Assembly (NCBI RefSeq): GCF_015832195.1
Contig: NC_052019.1
Coordinates: 6,236,872 to 6,300,871, forward strand
Direction: 5' to 3'
Length of the DNA: 64,000 nucleotides
Origin: Motacilla alba alba
Taxonomy: Eukaryota; Chordata; Aves; Passeriformes; Motacillidae
In this document: positions 1-13,249 of the stretch, one piece after another
How positions within the stretch are numbered: the stretch's first letter is position 1
How the letters are laid out: each line of letters begins with the position of its first letter
Made by a program: the position numbers and the translations under genes
The notes under the pieces: generated by a model
The model's input: the letters and a program-made list of their open reading frames with translations, nothing else
The model's database searches: none
What the model was told of the DNA's origin: nothing

Positions 1-564
1 TCTGCTCCTGTACTACCTATGCATCCATCCTGGGAAACGTGCCTGTTGATCATCTGAATGAAGCTTTCCATTAACATGTTTTGGATAGGAAAAGAAAAAT
101 TTTAAAAAAATTCCATCTTGCCCAAGTTTGGGTTTTAACCCTGCTGTAAGGGCTTGGGAGGGGTCTGGTGATGCTGAGCCCAATAACACAGAGGGCTGAC
201 ACTGATTGCATGGATACCACCATGGAAATGCAGACCTGTGTGATGGTGTGATGGGGCAGCATGGAGGCATGTGTGCTGTATTCCAGTGCCTCTGCAAAGG
301 GAGATTTTTGGTGTTAAGGCTCAACAGCTGTAACTAATCCAGTTGCAGGTTTGCCTCTGGCACCACGTGCTGCAGTTCTTTAGCCAGCACAAGTGGTCAG
401 TGCTGTCCTTGACAAGAAAAACAAGCTCATAGCAAGAGGACTGACAACTTGCAAGTGTCACGGACAGAGAAGTTTTTGGCACTCTAGAGCCTTTCTATTA
501 TTGCAGTGCACCAAATGAAAGCCTGCATAAAGAAAGGGAAGAAAGGATCATCTGGTTCTTGAAG
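1..564. other. Non-coding sequence, no gene seen
   Basis: The longest open frame here is about 100 codons on the minus strand (13-324). It has no recognisable domain, no splice or start context that stands out, and an ordinary composition. I see no repeat family or RNA gene. Confidence 0.5.
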
Positions 565-1094
565 GTCTTTTCCTCTGCTCAGTGCTGGTGAGGTCACACA
601 TGGAAAACTGGGTCCAGTTCTGGGCTCCTCGGTGAAAGAGAGACATGGACATACTGGAGGTAATCAAGCAAAGAGCCATGAAAAGCCTGGGGGGGCTGGA
701 GCATCTCTCCTGAGGGAAGGCTGAGAGACATGGGACTGTTCAGCCTAAAGAAGAGAAGCTTGGGGGTTCTTATCAATACATACATAAATCACTGACGAGA
801 GGGTGCAAAGAAGACAGATGGGATTCTTTTGGTGGTAAAGGAGTGAGAGGCATCAGGCACAAACAGAAACACAGGAGGGCTCCTCTGAACATCACAAAAC
901 ACTTTTTTACTGTGAGGATGACTGGCACATGTTGCCCAGGGACACTGTGGTGTCTCCAACCTTGGAGATATTCAAATGTTGTCTGGACACAATCCTGAGC
1001 AACCACCCCTAAGTGCTGCTTCTTGAGCAAGGAATTCAGACAATATGATCTACTGAGGTCCTTTCCATCCTCAATCAGTTTGTGATTCTGTGAC
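565..1094 (+). mobile_element. CR1 LINE fragment, 3' end
   Basis: Diverged 3' portion of a chicken-repeat-1 (CR1) non-LTR retrotransposon. Landmarks run in the expected order: the block reading 'ctggtgaggtcacac' and 'gtccagttctgggctcct' near 585-630 (ORF2 C-terminal coding region); the 'ggctgagagacatgggactgttcagcctaaagaag' region near 719-755; the 'cccagggacactg' and 'cttggagatattc' blocks near 935-975; and the terminal 'tgtgattctgtgac' tail at about 1080-1094. It is 5'-truncated, as usual for CR1. Indels and stop codons break any frame, so it encodes nothing functional. The 5' limit is approximate to about 20 bp. Confidence 0.85.
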
Positions 1095-3335
1095 TGGCCA
1101 GCTAGAAGGCTTATGTGGTTTTACAGATGCCAAAATGCTGAAAATAATAATTTTAAAAAGTCATGCATAATACTGTTTCTGGTCCTCTGGCTCAGACTGA
1201 TGTGGAGTGTTTGAGCAGTGCCCTTCCTGGGTGCACAAGCAGTTTCTGTGACATAAAGAGTGCTGTCCATGTGCTCTTCCTTTCTCAGGAGGTAAAGGAG
1301 AAACAACAACCTTTTATATTTTCAGGATGTGCAAGGCCTCCCACTCCCCTCTTGCAGGAGAGGTACCTGCTCTGGGCTGCTGTGCTCACTGCAGAGTGTC
1401 TCCTGCAGCTGAAATATCTGTTGTGACAGCAGGACAAGGGACGTGTCAGGAGGCACAGGAGATAAATGGCACAGCAGCCATGCTAATGCTCTCCCTGATA
1501 ATTCAGCCGGAGAGCTAAGAACCATTTGCCTCACTGCTGGATGAAGCAAATCAAAGAAGGCAGCTTCTCTACACAATGTACACTATTGTGTCAACACAAA
1601 TTATCCAGATGGGAGTTTGTTTTGCCACACGACTCAAAGCTTTTTTTTTAATGATTTGGAAAAATTGATTAATATCTTGACTGCTTTGTTGGACTTCTTT
1701 CTGTATTTGGATGCAGTGAGCAGCATTTCCTGGTCAAATGATTTTTAAGGTGTCTATTGTCTGTTGAAAGAAGAGGAAGAAAAGTTAAAAAGAAAAAGTG
1801 GGTTTGATTTTGTGGAGTTATTACCACCATCTACACCACAACTGTACCTCCAAGTCCCTTGCAGTGCAATGCTAACCCGTCCAGGAGACCATCCTCGTTC
1901 CAAAGTGGGCAAAGGGTCCTTAAGCTGCTCCAGGAGAATGTGACTGCTCCAAAACCAGAGGTGATGCCTGTTACAGACCCAAAAATGGATCCAATCTTAG
2001 CTCAAAGCTTTAACACCTGTATGACACTTCAGGCTGAGGAGCTGTTAAATGTTATGGGTTTCATACATATAGATAGGAAGCTATATGCACACACAGACTT
2101 TAAATATAGACGACCTCCATCCATGGAGTGACTCCCATCCATCTGCTGGCAGTGCCTGGGGGGAAGCACTATCATCCAAGAGAGATGACCTCAAGCCCAT
2201 GAGCCCTGCATGACATGTCCCTTCAAAGCCCTGGCGAGGCTGAGGCTTGTGCCTAGAGCAGGGCATAAATGGTTTTCCTGAAAGAATTAAGGCTCCTTGT
2301 CTGCCAAAAGCCAGCTCCAAAAGCCTGGAGCTTAAGTTAGCAGAGATAACCAAGTGCATAAAATTTCCTTATTTAGTTCAGTAGCTGATTTATTTTAATG
2401 CTCTGAAGAGCTACCCAGCCAGAGGAGATTTATCAGTTGTCTGGTCAGTCCTCTGGGCAAAGCCAGGGCTACTGATTCCCTCCAGCAGTTCCCACATCAA
2501 ACCCAGCAACAATAGACAAGGAAGTGTCAGTTATTAAATGGGCTGAAAACACTTTCCATTGTTAAGTAAAGGATTTCCTTATGATTTCCCATGCCAAATA
2601 ATAAATTCTAAGCTATACAGTGTGTGCCATGACAGACCGGTACTACTGCAAAGAAGATAAATATTAAAACCAAATGACATTTTCACCATTTCTTGTCAAA
2701 GCTGGCTCAGGACTATCCCCAGTAGGTGCAAGGCTGAGTTTAACTCTTGTTTTTCCTCTCCCTCTTCCATTCTCAACTGGAAGAGATGAAAGGGGAATCC
2801 ACCTTTTCAAGGGAGAGCTTTGCTCTCACAATGAGGAGGGCTTGTCCTCCTGCCATTGGAGTTGTGGAACAGCCTGGTGAGATCTTGCTGTGATCTTTTC
2901 CATTTCCCTGGAAGCAAGAAACACAAACTTGTTCATTGCTTCATAAATACAGTAAGTGTTACAGTGAGGGTTTTTTTAATGGGATTTTTTTTTCTTCCTA
3001 TTTTCCCTCCAGTACCCAGAAATTGCAAATGCTCAGGAAAAGAAGGATTGTAGGGGAGCCCAATTCCCTTGGGCAAGCTGTTGTACACGTGTACAGGAAA
3101 TTGAATGCAGAAATTATTGCATGCAAGGCTGTTAAAGAAGTGTTGGGGTTATAAAACAGATCTTTCAGCTGCCACCCATTGTGGATATTCCAGTTGTAAA
3201 GGGTCAAGTTTTAATACAAATCTGCTGTCCCAAATTACATTTGTCTTTTTCCATAAACTAGAAGTCATCAAAGATTTACAGGAAGGTTATTTTATTCTTT
3301 GTTACTTTACCTCATTTATCTTCTCACTGAATTTC
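1095..3335. other. Non-coding sequence with one unassigned 90-codon open frame
   Basis: Mostly single-copy-looking sequence. A plus-strand open frame at 1859-2131 (90 codons, Lys/Gln/Pro-rich, ending in a Tyr-Arg-Arg-Pro-Pro stretch) looks slightly more protein-like than its neighbours. An adjacent frame is also open from about 1811 to 1938. I cannot match either to a family. Other open frames are under 115 codons and featureless. Confidence 0.4.
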
Positions 3336-3340
3336 AAAAG

Positions 3341-3426
3341 AAGGAGAAGGAGAAGGAGAAGGAGAAGGAGAAGGAGAAGGAGAAGGAGAAGGAGAAGGAG
3401 AAGGAGAAGGAGAAGGAGAAGGAGAA
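3341..3426 (+). repeat. (AAGGAG)n hexanucleotide microsatellite
   Basis: About 14 uninterrupted copies of a six-base all-purine unit. Because the unit is a multiple of three, every frame through it stays open and reads as poly-Arg, Glu-Lys repeats or poly-Gly/Glu mixtures. This explains the open frames over 3105-3532, which should not be read as genes. The pure polypurine strand could form triplex (H-DNA) structures. Confidence 0.97.
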
Positions 3427-3591
3427 ACCCATTGGTTTAGATTTTATTAGGATGCAGTGCTATAATGGCTTCTGTTCTTGGTCTGCTGAAATGTCCATGA
3501 ACACTCTGAGGGTCGTTTTCAACATACCTTAGCTCTCTTGAAATAGGGTTAAAAATAAATAGAACACAAAATCTTATTGTGCTTGATGTGA

Positions 3592-3648
3592 CTAATTTAT
3601 TACGTACATTCTAATTCATTACATACATTCTAATTTATTACATACATT
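3592..3648 (+). repeat. Three tandem copies of a 19-bp unit
   Basis: Three consecutive 19-bp copies at 3592-3610, 3611-3629 and 3630-3648, consensus ctaatttattacatacatt. Copies 1 and 2 each carry one substitution (g for a in 'acgtac', c for t in 'attcatt'). This is a small A+T-rich minisatellite with no coding potential. Confidence 0.95.
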
Positions 3649-3652
3649 CTGT

Positions 3653-6600
3653 TCTCCTGATCCAATATTCCACCCTTTGCCACGTGAGATCATAGCACAC
3701 ACTGGAAGTGGGATGACTTGTTTCTAAATAATTGTGACAATGAAGAGTTTGATATTCAGATCCTCAGTTGCTACCAGGAATTTTGATTACACTTCCTGTT
3801 CTCTGCCTCTACTTTTCTTCCTGTTTTCAAGGCAACAGATGAAAAGATTTCTCAAGGCCATCTGCAGAATTAAATTTGAGATTACCGTGCAGCACCAGTT
3901 AATTTAATTGGTTTTAAAAGAGGTAAAAAGAAAACAAGCTTACAGCCCCATCACTGAAATAATATTCCAGAGGCATGCTACTTTATGCTATTATTTTTCC
4001 TGAAATTCATCTGAATTTTTTTATCATCAAATCAAAAGCTGATCTTCCAAACTTAACATAAATTCTCATCTAAATCCTTTTTTTACTTGAAGCCAGACAC
4101 AAAATATATTCTTAAACACTACTGCTCAATTTCTACCCTGGCTATTAATGTTTCATCTGACTGTTCAAGTGCTATTCATTATTCCTTCAGACTCTATAAA
4201 GGCACAGGACAAATCCCCCAGGTTTTTCTTTTCAGGCTGCAAATTCAATTTTGGTGACTCTACATGAACCTTGAAGCTCTGGTTGGAGCCAGTCACTAGG
4301 AACTGCAGCTCCCACTTTGTAGAGGCTTAGTCTTGATTTTGCAAAGAGCTTTTGTGTAATCAGCCAATTAGAGCTGTGACCAGTGATCCATATCAGCAAC
4401 TGATAGGGAGTACAGGATTGGTACTCTTGGAATCCAGGTTTCAGCCTTTCTGGTTAGTAAGTGGTTCTCAAACAGCACCAAAATTAATTGATTACATAGA
4501 TTATTACATCTATTTCTTCAATTCCTTGATTACAAACACCTACAGTCAACTCTGTATTAATTATAGAAATTCTGGACATTGTTTCTTTCAATATTTCCAT
4601 CTTATGCTTGCACTATTAGGGAATCATTCCCCGACAGTTTTCTGTAACATCATCTGGAAGTGTAAATAAATGCACTGATACAATTACAATCAGTTAATAA
4701 CAACCAAATCCTGCCACTACAGCTCCAAGTGTATTTGTTTAAACTCTGAAACAGTGTAGTTAGATTGTTTTATCTCTTTGTAGAAACCTAACTTTAAAAG
4801 ACTATTAAACCAGAGTAAATTTTAATATTAAGCCCAGAGTAAGTGGGTGCTTATTTAAAGGCCACATATTTAACAAGACACTTTAATAGCTGCTGTTCTG
4901 TAAGAAAGAATAATTGGGGAAAGAACTTCAGAGCTTAGCATTATTTTATAGTTTCCCCTTTCAACAATCCCCTTAGATCACATTTGCTGAGATCTCTGTT
5001 ATTATAAAATGCTCACATGATTACTGACAATAGATGTTGAATGCAAATATGCTCTCCACTACTTAGAATGGCATGAATACCTTTATTTGCTGTGCATAGA
5101 GGCTGCCACTGCCTTTAAATACTCAAATGTGCTGTAAGTCACTTGCAGTTTGACTTAAATATAGCTAATTAATCTCTGAGTGTAGTTTTGTGTACTTAAT
5201 AATGGAGGAACCACCAGAGCCTGAGCAGTTGTGAGCATGTCGCGAGAAGCCATGTCCAGGGCTGAAGCAGCTTCCACCTTGGATGAATCCCTGAGAGTAA
5301 GGGCTGGAAGAAGAGCAGCATGGGCACACAACAGCTGGCCTTGTTTGCTCTGAGATTCAGAGATTGCTCCTGAATTTGTCCATAGACACCAGGTCTCAGG
5401 CCCAGGGATGCTCCTGAGGATGCCTGACTGCTTCCCACAGAGATGTGAGGGGTAAGGGGGCAGTGCAGGGACAGATGAACTGGGATGTTTGCTGTCCAGG
5501 CATTGCAGAGGCAAATCCTTCATGGAAGTGGCTGTTCACAAGGAAAATGGCACCAGGAGGAGCAAGGAGGGGGATGGGCCTGAAACTCAGATGTTCAGGA
5601 GAGAGGACATCTGGAGATGTTTGGAGAAACCAAATGAGTGGATGCAGCAGAAACTGTCTGGCAGTTAGAGAAGGGAAAATCCTGGGGCTCTGCCACTGGC
5701 ATTATTTCTGCATTTCAGCTGACTGCACCAACTGTTCTTCAAGAAGGAAATGAGTTCTCAGGTTTTCCCCTGAGGACCAGTTCCTGTGACTCATCCAGCC
5801 CCCCACTCCATTGCCAGACAACAACCATCAGGGCTGGCTTCTCAGCACCCTCCTTACCATGAAGGCATCTCTGGGAGGGATGTACCCTCGCCTGCAGTGC
5901 CCTCCTCCTTCCCCATGGCAATATGTGGTGTTGAACAAGTTCTGCATCACCTTATAAGACATCTGTGTGCCAGGTCTGCTCTAACTTCTGATGACCAGTG
6001 TCACATCAGCCTGCCTCACTGCCTTTGCACCACAGCTGGCTGCTGCACACCTGCCCTGGAGCATTTTAAACACTTTGGCATTTTAAGGGAAAATGTTTTT
6101 AACTACCTGAACCCAAAATGAAGGTGGGTCAAGCAACTGGACTCTCAGCATGGGAGAATGGCATTCAGGCCACACACAGGCCCATGAGACACACTTTATC
6201 TGGGTGTGGAGCTCATCCTTTCTCCAGACCATGGGTACTTAGTGAAGAAGCCAAGTACCTTCTGGAGTCAAATAGGATGGGGTTCACCACTGTTTCCAAA
6301 GACTGGAAAGAGAGAGAGAGAAAAGACTCTCTCTTTCAAAGCATGGCTGCAGAAGAGAAGGGTCCTGGTTTTCCATTGCTATCTCTCTTTTCTAAAAATG
6401 TGACAGAAAACAACTTGTCGGTGAGGACCAGAAGTAACACTTTTACCCATGGGATCTTGTTGATGCTGTTTGTTTATCCATCTCCATGGACCTGACTTGG
6501 CTTTGGTGGGAAGAGTGTGGGTATGCAAGGACACCTGTCCTGGGCTCACATCCATCATCTCCTGCTCTCCTGGGGCATGATGGATCCAGACTATTTGAAC

Positions 6601-7330
6601 CCCATGGCTCAACTGGAGCTTAAACAGAAAAATGGCACCCTCCTGTGGCAATGGTTAAAAAAAAATAGCTGTGACTAAATTCAGAGCAGGGTCTAATCCT
6701 ATCAGCATGTATTACCCTGTGTACACCCACCAAAGGAGGCTTCACAAGGGATGAAGGTGCCCCTCTGCTTGTACAAAAATATTGGGATTTGAGAGCTGGG
6801 GTGAGGCAGGGAGCGCACCAGAGCAGAGCCAAGGCAAAAAGCCTCCAAGGTCAGGCAGGGAGTCCTGCGGCGAGCTTGGAGGCAACTGTTCAGCAGCACG
6901 GAGCCACTCTGGATCCCAGAGTCCACATCCGGACAGCTTCAGAGCCTACATCCTTTTTTTGGACTTGGCTCTTTGTCAAAACCATAGGGTACAGTGCCTG
7001 CATGGACTTCAAAGGCAGGACACCAAATGTGATTTGGCCCAGGCAGTTACGACCATTTATTGCCAGCATCTTTCTCAGATACTGCTGCCAAGGGTTAAAA
7101 TGTTTACATGCCCCCTGATTTTAAATGGACCGGGTAGCATGTCAAATGCCAACGAGAGGGACAGCTGGAGTATCTAAACCAAGAGCTTTGATCTTGGTAT
7201 CTGTAAAAAAGAGGTCATTTAGTCTCCCCAGGAAGCACAGACATTTAGAAGGTCCCCGTACAACTCATGCAAGTATTTTATTAACAACAATTTCTATTCA
7301 CATTTAGGTAGGTTGTGTTACTACTTACTT
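3653..7330. other. Non-coding sequence, no gene seen
   Basis: A+T-rich single-copy sequence up to about 5150, then more balanced composition to 7200. The largest open frames (5155-5523 minus, 6118-6495 plus, 6782-7177 plus) reach 120-131 codons. They show no recognisable domain, overlap one another on both strands, and behave like chance open frames. Confidence 0.45.
6306..6337. repeat. Inverted repeat in a GA/CT tract
   Basis: Perfect 11-bp arms, gaaagagagag (6306-6316) and ctctctctttc (6327-6337), flank a 10-nt purine spacer. It could form a hairpin, or slip in register because the arms are themselves dinucleotide repeats. Probably a microsatellite by-product. Confidence 0.8.
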
Positions 7331-7338
7331 AAATTCCT

Positions 7339-7442
7339 CTTATATATACATGTATATGCATATATATGTATGAATATCTGCATTTTTTGTGTGTGTGTAT
7401 GCATATATGTACACACACATATCTCATATACACAAATCTGTG
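7339..7442. repeat. Alternating TA/TG/CA tract
   Basis: A run of mostly alternating purine-pyrimidine dinucleotides (ta, tg, ca). It includes a 10-bp inverted repeat, tgtgtgtgta (7390-7399) and tacacacaca (7410-7419), around a 10-nt centre. Such tracts are prone to Z-DNA or cruciform formation. The open frame across it (7313-7501) is a Tyr/Cys/Val/Ile-rich artefact of the dinucleotide repeat. Confidence 0.85.
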
Positions 7443-7444
7443 TG

Positions 7445-10400
7445 CTTGTGTGGTTATCTGTGTGCTTTCTAATGTCCAGTATTTCTATGCAGATGTACTG
7501 ATCTGTCTAACTTAATAGCAAACAAACTGCAGTGATTTAAGCATTATATTTTATCTCTAAGCCAGTGTTTGCAGAAGTAACCTGAAAAATTTTTCTGTAT
7601 GAGATGCTTTGAGTAAACCTGCAATTGTAATAGTAGAGTGGGGTGTTTTCAAGAAGATGCAGGCATGAAACACAGACTTCATTGTCCTGTAATCAGGTCT
7701 GACATTGATTCAGAAGGGAAGAATTCTAAAATACAGTATTGCACGGGGGAAATACTTTTATTCTTTAGTGGAGGATTTGGTGGTTAGTTCACAATGCAAT
7801 TAAAATAGCCACCAGATGTTTATGACTTCAGGCAGCAGTTAACTTTAGTGTCTCTGATAGCTGTCCTTTGCTTCTTTGTCAGAATAAATAAGTATTTTTC
7901 TGGGCTGGAGGAAAAAATCCTTAATTTTTAAACATATGACAGCAGGGTGGGTATGTATTTCCATTTGGCAGAGCTCATGTTGTTCTGTGACAGACTTCTA
8001 AGAAATTATAATCTTAAAGTTAAAATAAAATCTCTCTCCAGGATGAAATAAACATATTTACTCAAATGTGAGATGAAATGTACAGTAACATCATTAAACT
8101 GAAGTGATTTGTGAGAAGCAGCATTGTAAAAGGCTGTGGCTTTTCCAGAGCATATAATAAATAGAAAGATACTTTTTTTTCCCTATTGAATAATAGGATT
8201 ATTAGCATGCAATTTTTTTAAAAGGCACATTTAAAGAGAGCCTGCTGGGCTCCTATTCTGGTAATTTTTTTAGAGTCTGTTATTCTTATTTGTTTCAGGG
8301 CTATTAATTTTGAGGCCACATTATATTCAAATTATATTTGATTACCAGGCTCAGTAAGCGATCACAGTTTGTGTTCCATCACCCAAATGAAAGTTAATAA
8401 ATTAAGCTGCAAACTAACATTTTAAGAAATAAATTATTGAAGTTCTGCAAAATAAATTAAAAAAAAAAAAAAAGAAGTGAAAAAAGTTACAGCAACATGC
8501 CTGGCACCTTATCTAAATGAGAAGGAGAGCTCCAGATAGGGGGAAAAAAGCCCTGAAGTGTCCTAACTTTAAATACCATATTTCAGCTATTCAGTCATGT
8601 CTGAGATGATGTGTTGATGAAGTAATCAATAATTTCATATTTTAAACTTATGAAATACCTCAGATAGTATGGGAACAGATAGGAGATTTGTAATCATGGG
8701 TACATAGAAATTTCAAATAGTTAATTAACAGCATGATTTTTCAGAAACAAAATTATGGCCGTGGAATTAATCCCACAGAGTGGAAAGGAAATAATAGATA
8801 TCAAGAGAATATCTAATTCTGGGATGTTGATAAAGTCTTGAAGGTCTATGTCCATGCACAGAAACTGGCAGTTCCTCACCTAAACCGGCCAGAGTCATGG
8901 ATCTGTGCTAATGGGGAACCCTCCAAACAAACAAGCGCAAGGATTTGAATTTGCTCGGCTCTGCTGAGCCCCGATTACTCAAAGATTTGATGTTCAGTCC
9001 CTTGGGGCATCCAGACGTGATCCCCAGAGCATGGAGCCGCCAAGATTACTGCTCCTCTTGGGAAAAAAAAACCTCACAAGATTGCAGTGGGCTCGTTAGG
9101 GCTGTTATGCACAAACACATCAGTGACTTTTGGGGTCAGAAGAGAGGTGAAGTTGATCCCCCCAAACTCCCCCCAGGCTTCCCTAGGTGGCTGTCAAAGT
9201 CTGAAAGCTGCTGCTAAGCATTTCAGCGAGGGCAAACAGGCGTGTTCCCCTCTGGAACACTGCTGCTCTCCCTATTCCCATTTCGCTGGGTTTCTCAGGC
9301 AGTTGCTGATGCCAGGAGCTGAGGCTCTGGTTGTGCTCATCAGCTCCAGCCCCCCGGGATCTCAAATGGGGGACTCAGAAACACCCAAAGTGACACAGGA
9401 TGGGATATCAAAGGCTCTGGCACCATCCAGAGCCACATACAGCATTAACTCCTATGTTTCTATTATCGTAATCATTCAGATTGAAAGAGAAAGTGTGGGT
9501 TTTTAATTTAAATTAAAGTACACTGTGGTTTTAGGATATGCAAGTCACAGGGTGCTGGGTTTGCTGGCAGCGTTGTTCCAGCAAATTTCCAGTTCTTCCC
9601 TCCTGCTACCCTGGAGTGTGGGACTGAGGGTGAGTAGGAAGGACTGCAACAGGACAAACAGTTAATCACCCAACAACCAGAAACTGTATTTTTGTAGAAT
9701 ACAAGTGAGTCACTCAAATCAGGGCATCACGCCAAAATCGAGACCAGCAGGTCAAAAGCAAGTCACCCTTGCATCTCACTGCAGGCTGCTTGAGGTAATG
9801 GAAGGGCTTATTTTGCTATGTCTCTGATCCTGGAAACTCAAATTAGACTCCGAATGAGCAACAGTACTCCTAAGCATGCAGGTCTTCAACAGTATTATTT
9901 GCAAAAAATTGATTTTATTTTTTTTAACCAGTTTTTCATGACTTAATATTTCTTGGTAATAGGGTTCAAGTGTAGCAATATATCACAACACAAATCCCTG
10001 CCCCAAACTGCTTTCCAGCCTCGTGTGTACAAACTGCTGTATCTCAGCTGCCACTGCTTTCTCTCCAAAAGCCAAACTTTGTGATATTTTATTTTTAACC
10101 TGCTATTGGTGGTAGTGATTGTCTAAAATCAGTGTCAACCAGTTTAGCAACATCTTCTAGTCAATGCTGCAGAATTGTCCCATTATAGTGACTATATTTT
10201 TTTCCTTGCCTAGTTCCCTTGTTGCATTTTTATTAATTTCCACCATGAATTACTTATTGCAATCAGGAAAGAATTATGTAATTTGATTCAAGGCAGATAT
10301 TTCCTTCTGTCTTTTTTCTTGCCTGTTCTGCAAAAAGTTCCTTACTGTTTTATTGTAAGAAGTTAAATAGCAACACCATATTTGACAGCCTGAACTTAGT

Positions 10401-13245
10401 CACTACTTACTGTGTTTTGTCCTTCCTTCTCTCTGACCCCTTTTTGCTGGTGCGTTTCAGCCTCACTTCAGCTGTAGGGTCTGGGGCTAGCAGACACTCC
10501 CCCATGCAGACATTTCCCCTGTGTCAATGGCACTGCTCAGATGTGCAAAGTAACTCAAGTACTGGAGCTCTCGGAGAGCAGGACACGGACCAGCAGTGAT
10601 CTGAGTGTAAACCAACCAAGCAGGCTCCAGAGAAGATCTTCTGAGCCACAATGATTTCAATGTGGTAAAATTCACAAAATGCAAGGCAGATGTGCAGTGG
10701 TTGGGAAATGATGTTGGCCATGAGATAAGAGCTGTGATAACTTCTGACCCTCCTTCTGCTGTTCTCCTTGCGATGCCGCACTGCTAGCAGGATCACCTAA
10801 TGCAAAACAGTAAATAAGCAGGGAGGCAAAATGCAATTGGGAACCATTCAGCAATGGTTTGAAAAAGTCTGTTTTCAGCCCACTGGAAGCTGTAGCAAGG
10901 CTGTTTGTGTAACAGCCTCCCTGTTGCCCAGAAACAGCACATGAGACTACTGAGTGTCTGCAGAAACTCAGATCTGGTTTGTTTAGCAGGAAAACTGATC
11001 TTTAAATGTTACTTCAGCTTTGAGTCAGTGATTACTTTGGTACTTTTACAAGCCTTGCCTGGAAATGGGATGTTAATTGTTGTTAATGAGTCTGTCCACC
11101 TGAGTAAGCTCTGCAGGGCAGAACTCACAGAACATAATTCCTCTACCATGTCTCCAGAGTCTGCACTGCTGACCCTGGTGTCTCTAGCATTTAGGAGCAA
11201 CGGCACCAAATCTGCTCCTTCAGACCTCAGAGCTTTCTTCTCAGTCCAGGACAGTAGCCGGTTTCTGTTCCTCTCTCAGTCCCATAGGAATTTTGGAATG
11301 GAGTAAAGCCAAGGTTCAGTTCCTGCTGACATCTTTGGCACAGGGAGAGGACACTGGTGGCTATGGGGCTGTAGGATACTGAATAGGGAAAGAAGTGTTT
11401 GGATATGGAGCTGGAGATCCATATTTCTATCTAGCTTAATCCATGGTGTGACAGTGAGTAAAGGTGTACTGAGCTACTTTATCCTGATGGCATTTTTTTT
11501 TCTGCATTGACAACTTTTGTTCCAATTGCTTCAGTTAAATTTTCCTTGACCTTTCCTCTGTTACAGTACCTTAGAACCTATTTTTATGGCATTTCTTTAC
11601 AATCCATCAATCATGTTTGCCTGTTTCATAGTAGCTCCCTTTGGGGCTCCCAGGTAGATAAATTAAAAAAAACCCTAAAAAACTACAAAACTACATCAAA
11701 ATATTCCCATTTGGGATAGAGAGAAGACAAAGTCTGAGCAGTTTGAAAGACAGTGAAGCTTTGTGTTTTGCTTTAGTGGGTGATACCTGCCTGAACACGT
11801 TGTGGCCTTATTCACATGGAAATAAAACAACTTTAAGACCAGGTTTTGTGTCATAGCTGATAACCCCATTTCTCTGCCACTAGCTCACCAGGCTTCTTGT
11901 GTAAAGTGCAAAGTCAAAATTGTCACACATGGCACTGTTCCCCACATTACTCCAGCTATCCATCCAAAGTCACCACAAGGCTGTACTATGCCATGAATTT
12001 CTTAATCTCATCCTCTGCTATAAGAGCCAACTAACGGGAGGGGTTTTTCAACCAGCAGTAAATGTCACTGGGGCTTGGCTGCTTCAGGCCAAAAGGAAGG
12101 GCTAACAAGCTCAGAAGGGCTAACGAGCTCAGAGACAAGAGCCCTCTTGGAAAATTCCCTGTGAGCAGCTGCCCAGCCGTGGGGGCATTGGATCTGGAGA
12201 TCAAAGCTGGCAGGGCACCCCCCGAGGAGGAGGGCAGTGATTCAGCCAACAACCCTTATGGTCAGCAGCCTCTACAGAGGAGCCCTGTCTATACTCACTG
12301 TGCCCTGGGGAACAATTCAGCTGGACAGCATTGCATTCCCCACACAGAAATATTCTTTTAGTGTTATTCTAGATCAAATTTTTCACTCTGCACACAGTGT
12401 TCATATGTCTACATATTTCCAAACTCACTTCTGCAAGAAAGCAAAGTTTTTTTTCTGATGGCAGTAAGATTTGCCTGTCCTTGGGCTCATGAAGCCCCAT
12501 GTTCCCAAATCCAACATCATCATCTCACTGGTGGAGCAGGTACTTCAGCTCAGTCATCCTCCAGAACTAGAGACTGAGGTGTCTTTTCATTGACCCACTG
12601 TATCATTTTCACTGTGCTGCTCCCTCATTTTGGGGTGGGATTTATCCTGTTCACCTGTTGTCTTCTCTAGGCTGAGTTAGTCCCCAGCATGTTGGATGCA
12701 AAGACATCTTTCCAGACTAAGAGTGGTCATGACATCCAGGCCAGGGATGTGCTGCTCTTTCTGTCCATATCCAACAGTCCTCAAATTAAAAGAAAAATAA
12801 ATAAAACAGAGGGGAAAAAAATCCAAACAAAAATTTCCTCATGATTTACAGTGAAGAAATGTCACGTTGCATGTTATTGAAGCTGTAGTTAAAATCACCT
12901 GGATTATTGCTCTTTACACAGGTAACCTGCTCAGGATTTGTTTGCTCATTGCCCAGAAATGGTGGCCTCAGACACACAAAGGCCCGTTGTCACTTTGTCC
13001 CCTTTCAGTTCATTTGACATGGTCTTGGCAAAACGAAAAGACAGTTGAAAGGCACCTCTATCTCCTGTCACTGTTGCTATTAAGGGACATGTTCTGTACA
13101 GTGTCCAGCCCACGTTTTAAAGCTTTTAAAATGTTCTTTGTCATTACAGTGCTACTGTCGGGTTCAAAGCAAATTCAGCTAAGGTGGGATTTAAGAATTA
13201 CAGAATTAATTAACAAGAGTCCCATTTTGTAAAGAAAATATGGTA
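7445..13245. other. Non-coding sequence, no gene seen
   Basis: About 5.8 kb without a recognisable gene or interspersed repeat. It holds a 15-nt A run at 8459-8473, a slightly more G+C-rich stretch at about 8930-9400 and a small tandem duplication at 12,097-12,132. Open frames reach at most 139 codons (9087-9506). None shows a domain, signal peptide or splice context that I trust. Confidence 0.45.
12097..12132 (+). repeat. Two tandem copies of an 18-bp unit
   Basis: aagggctaacaagctcag at 12,097-12,114 is followed directly by the same unit with one a-to-g change at 12,115-12,132. Local slippage duplication. Confidence 0.95.
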
Positions 13246-13249
13246 GAGG

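Noticed and set aside
3105..3532. Open frames encoding poly-Arg and Glu-Lys repeats
   Set aside because: Direct product of the AAGGAG hexamer array, which keeps all frames open.
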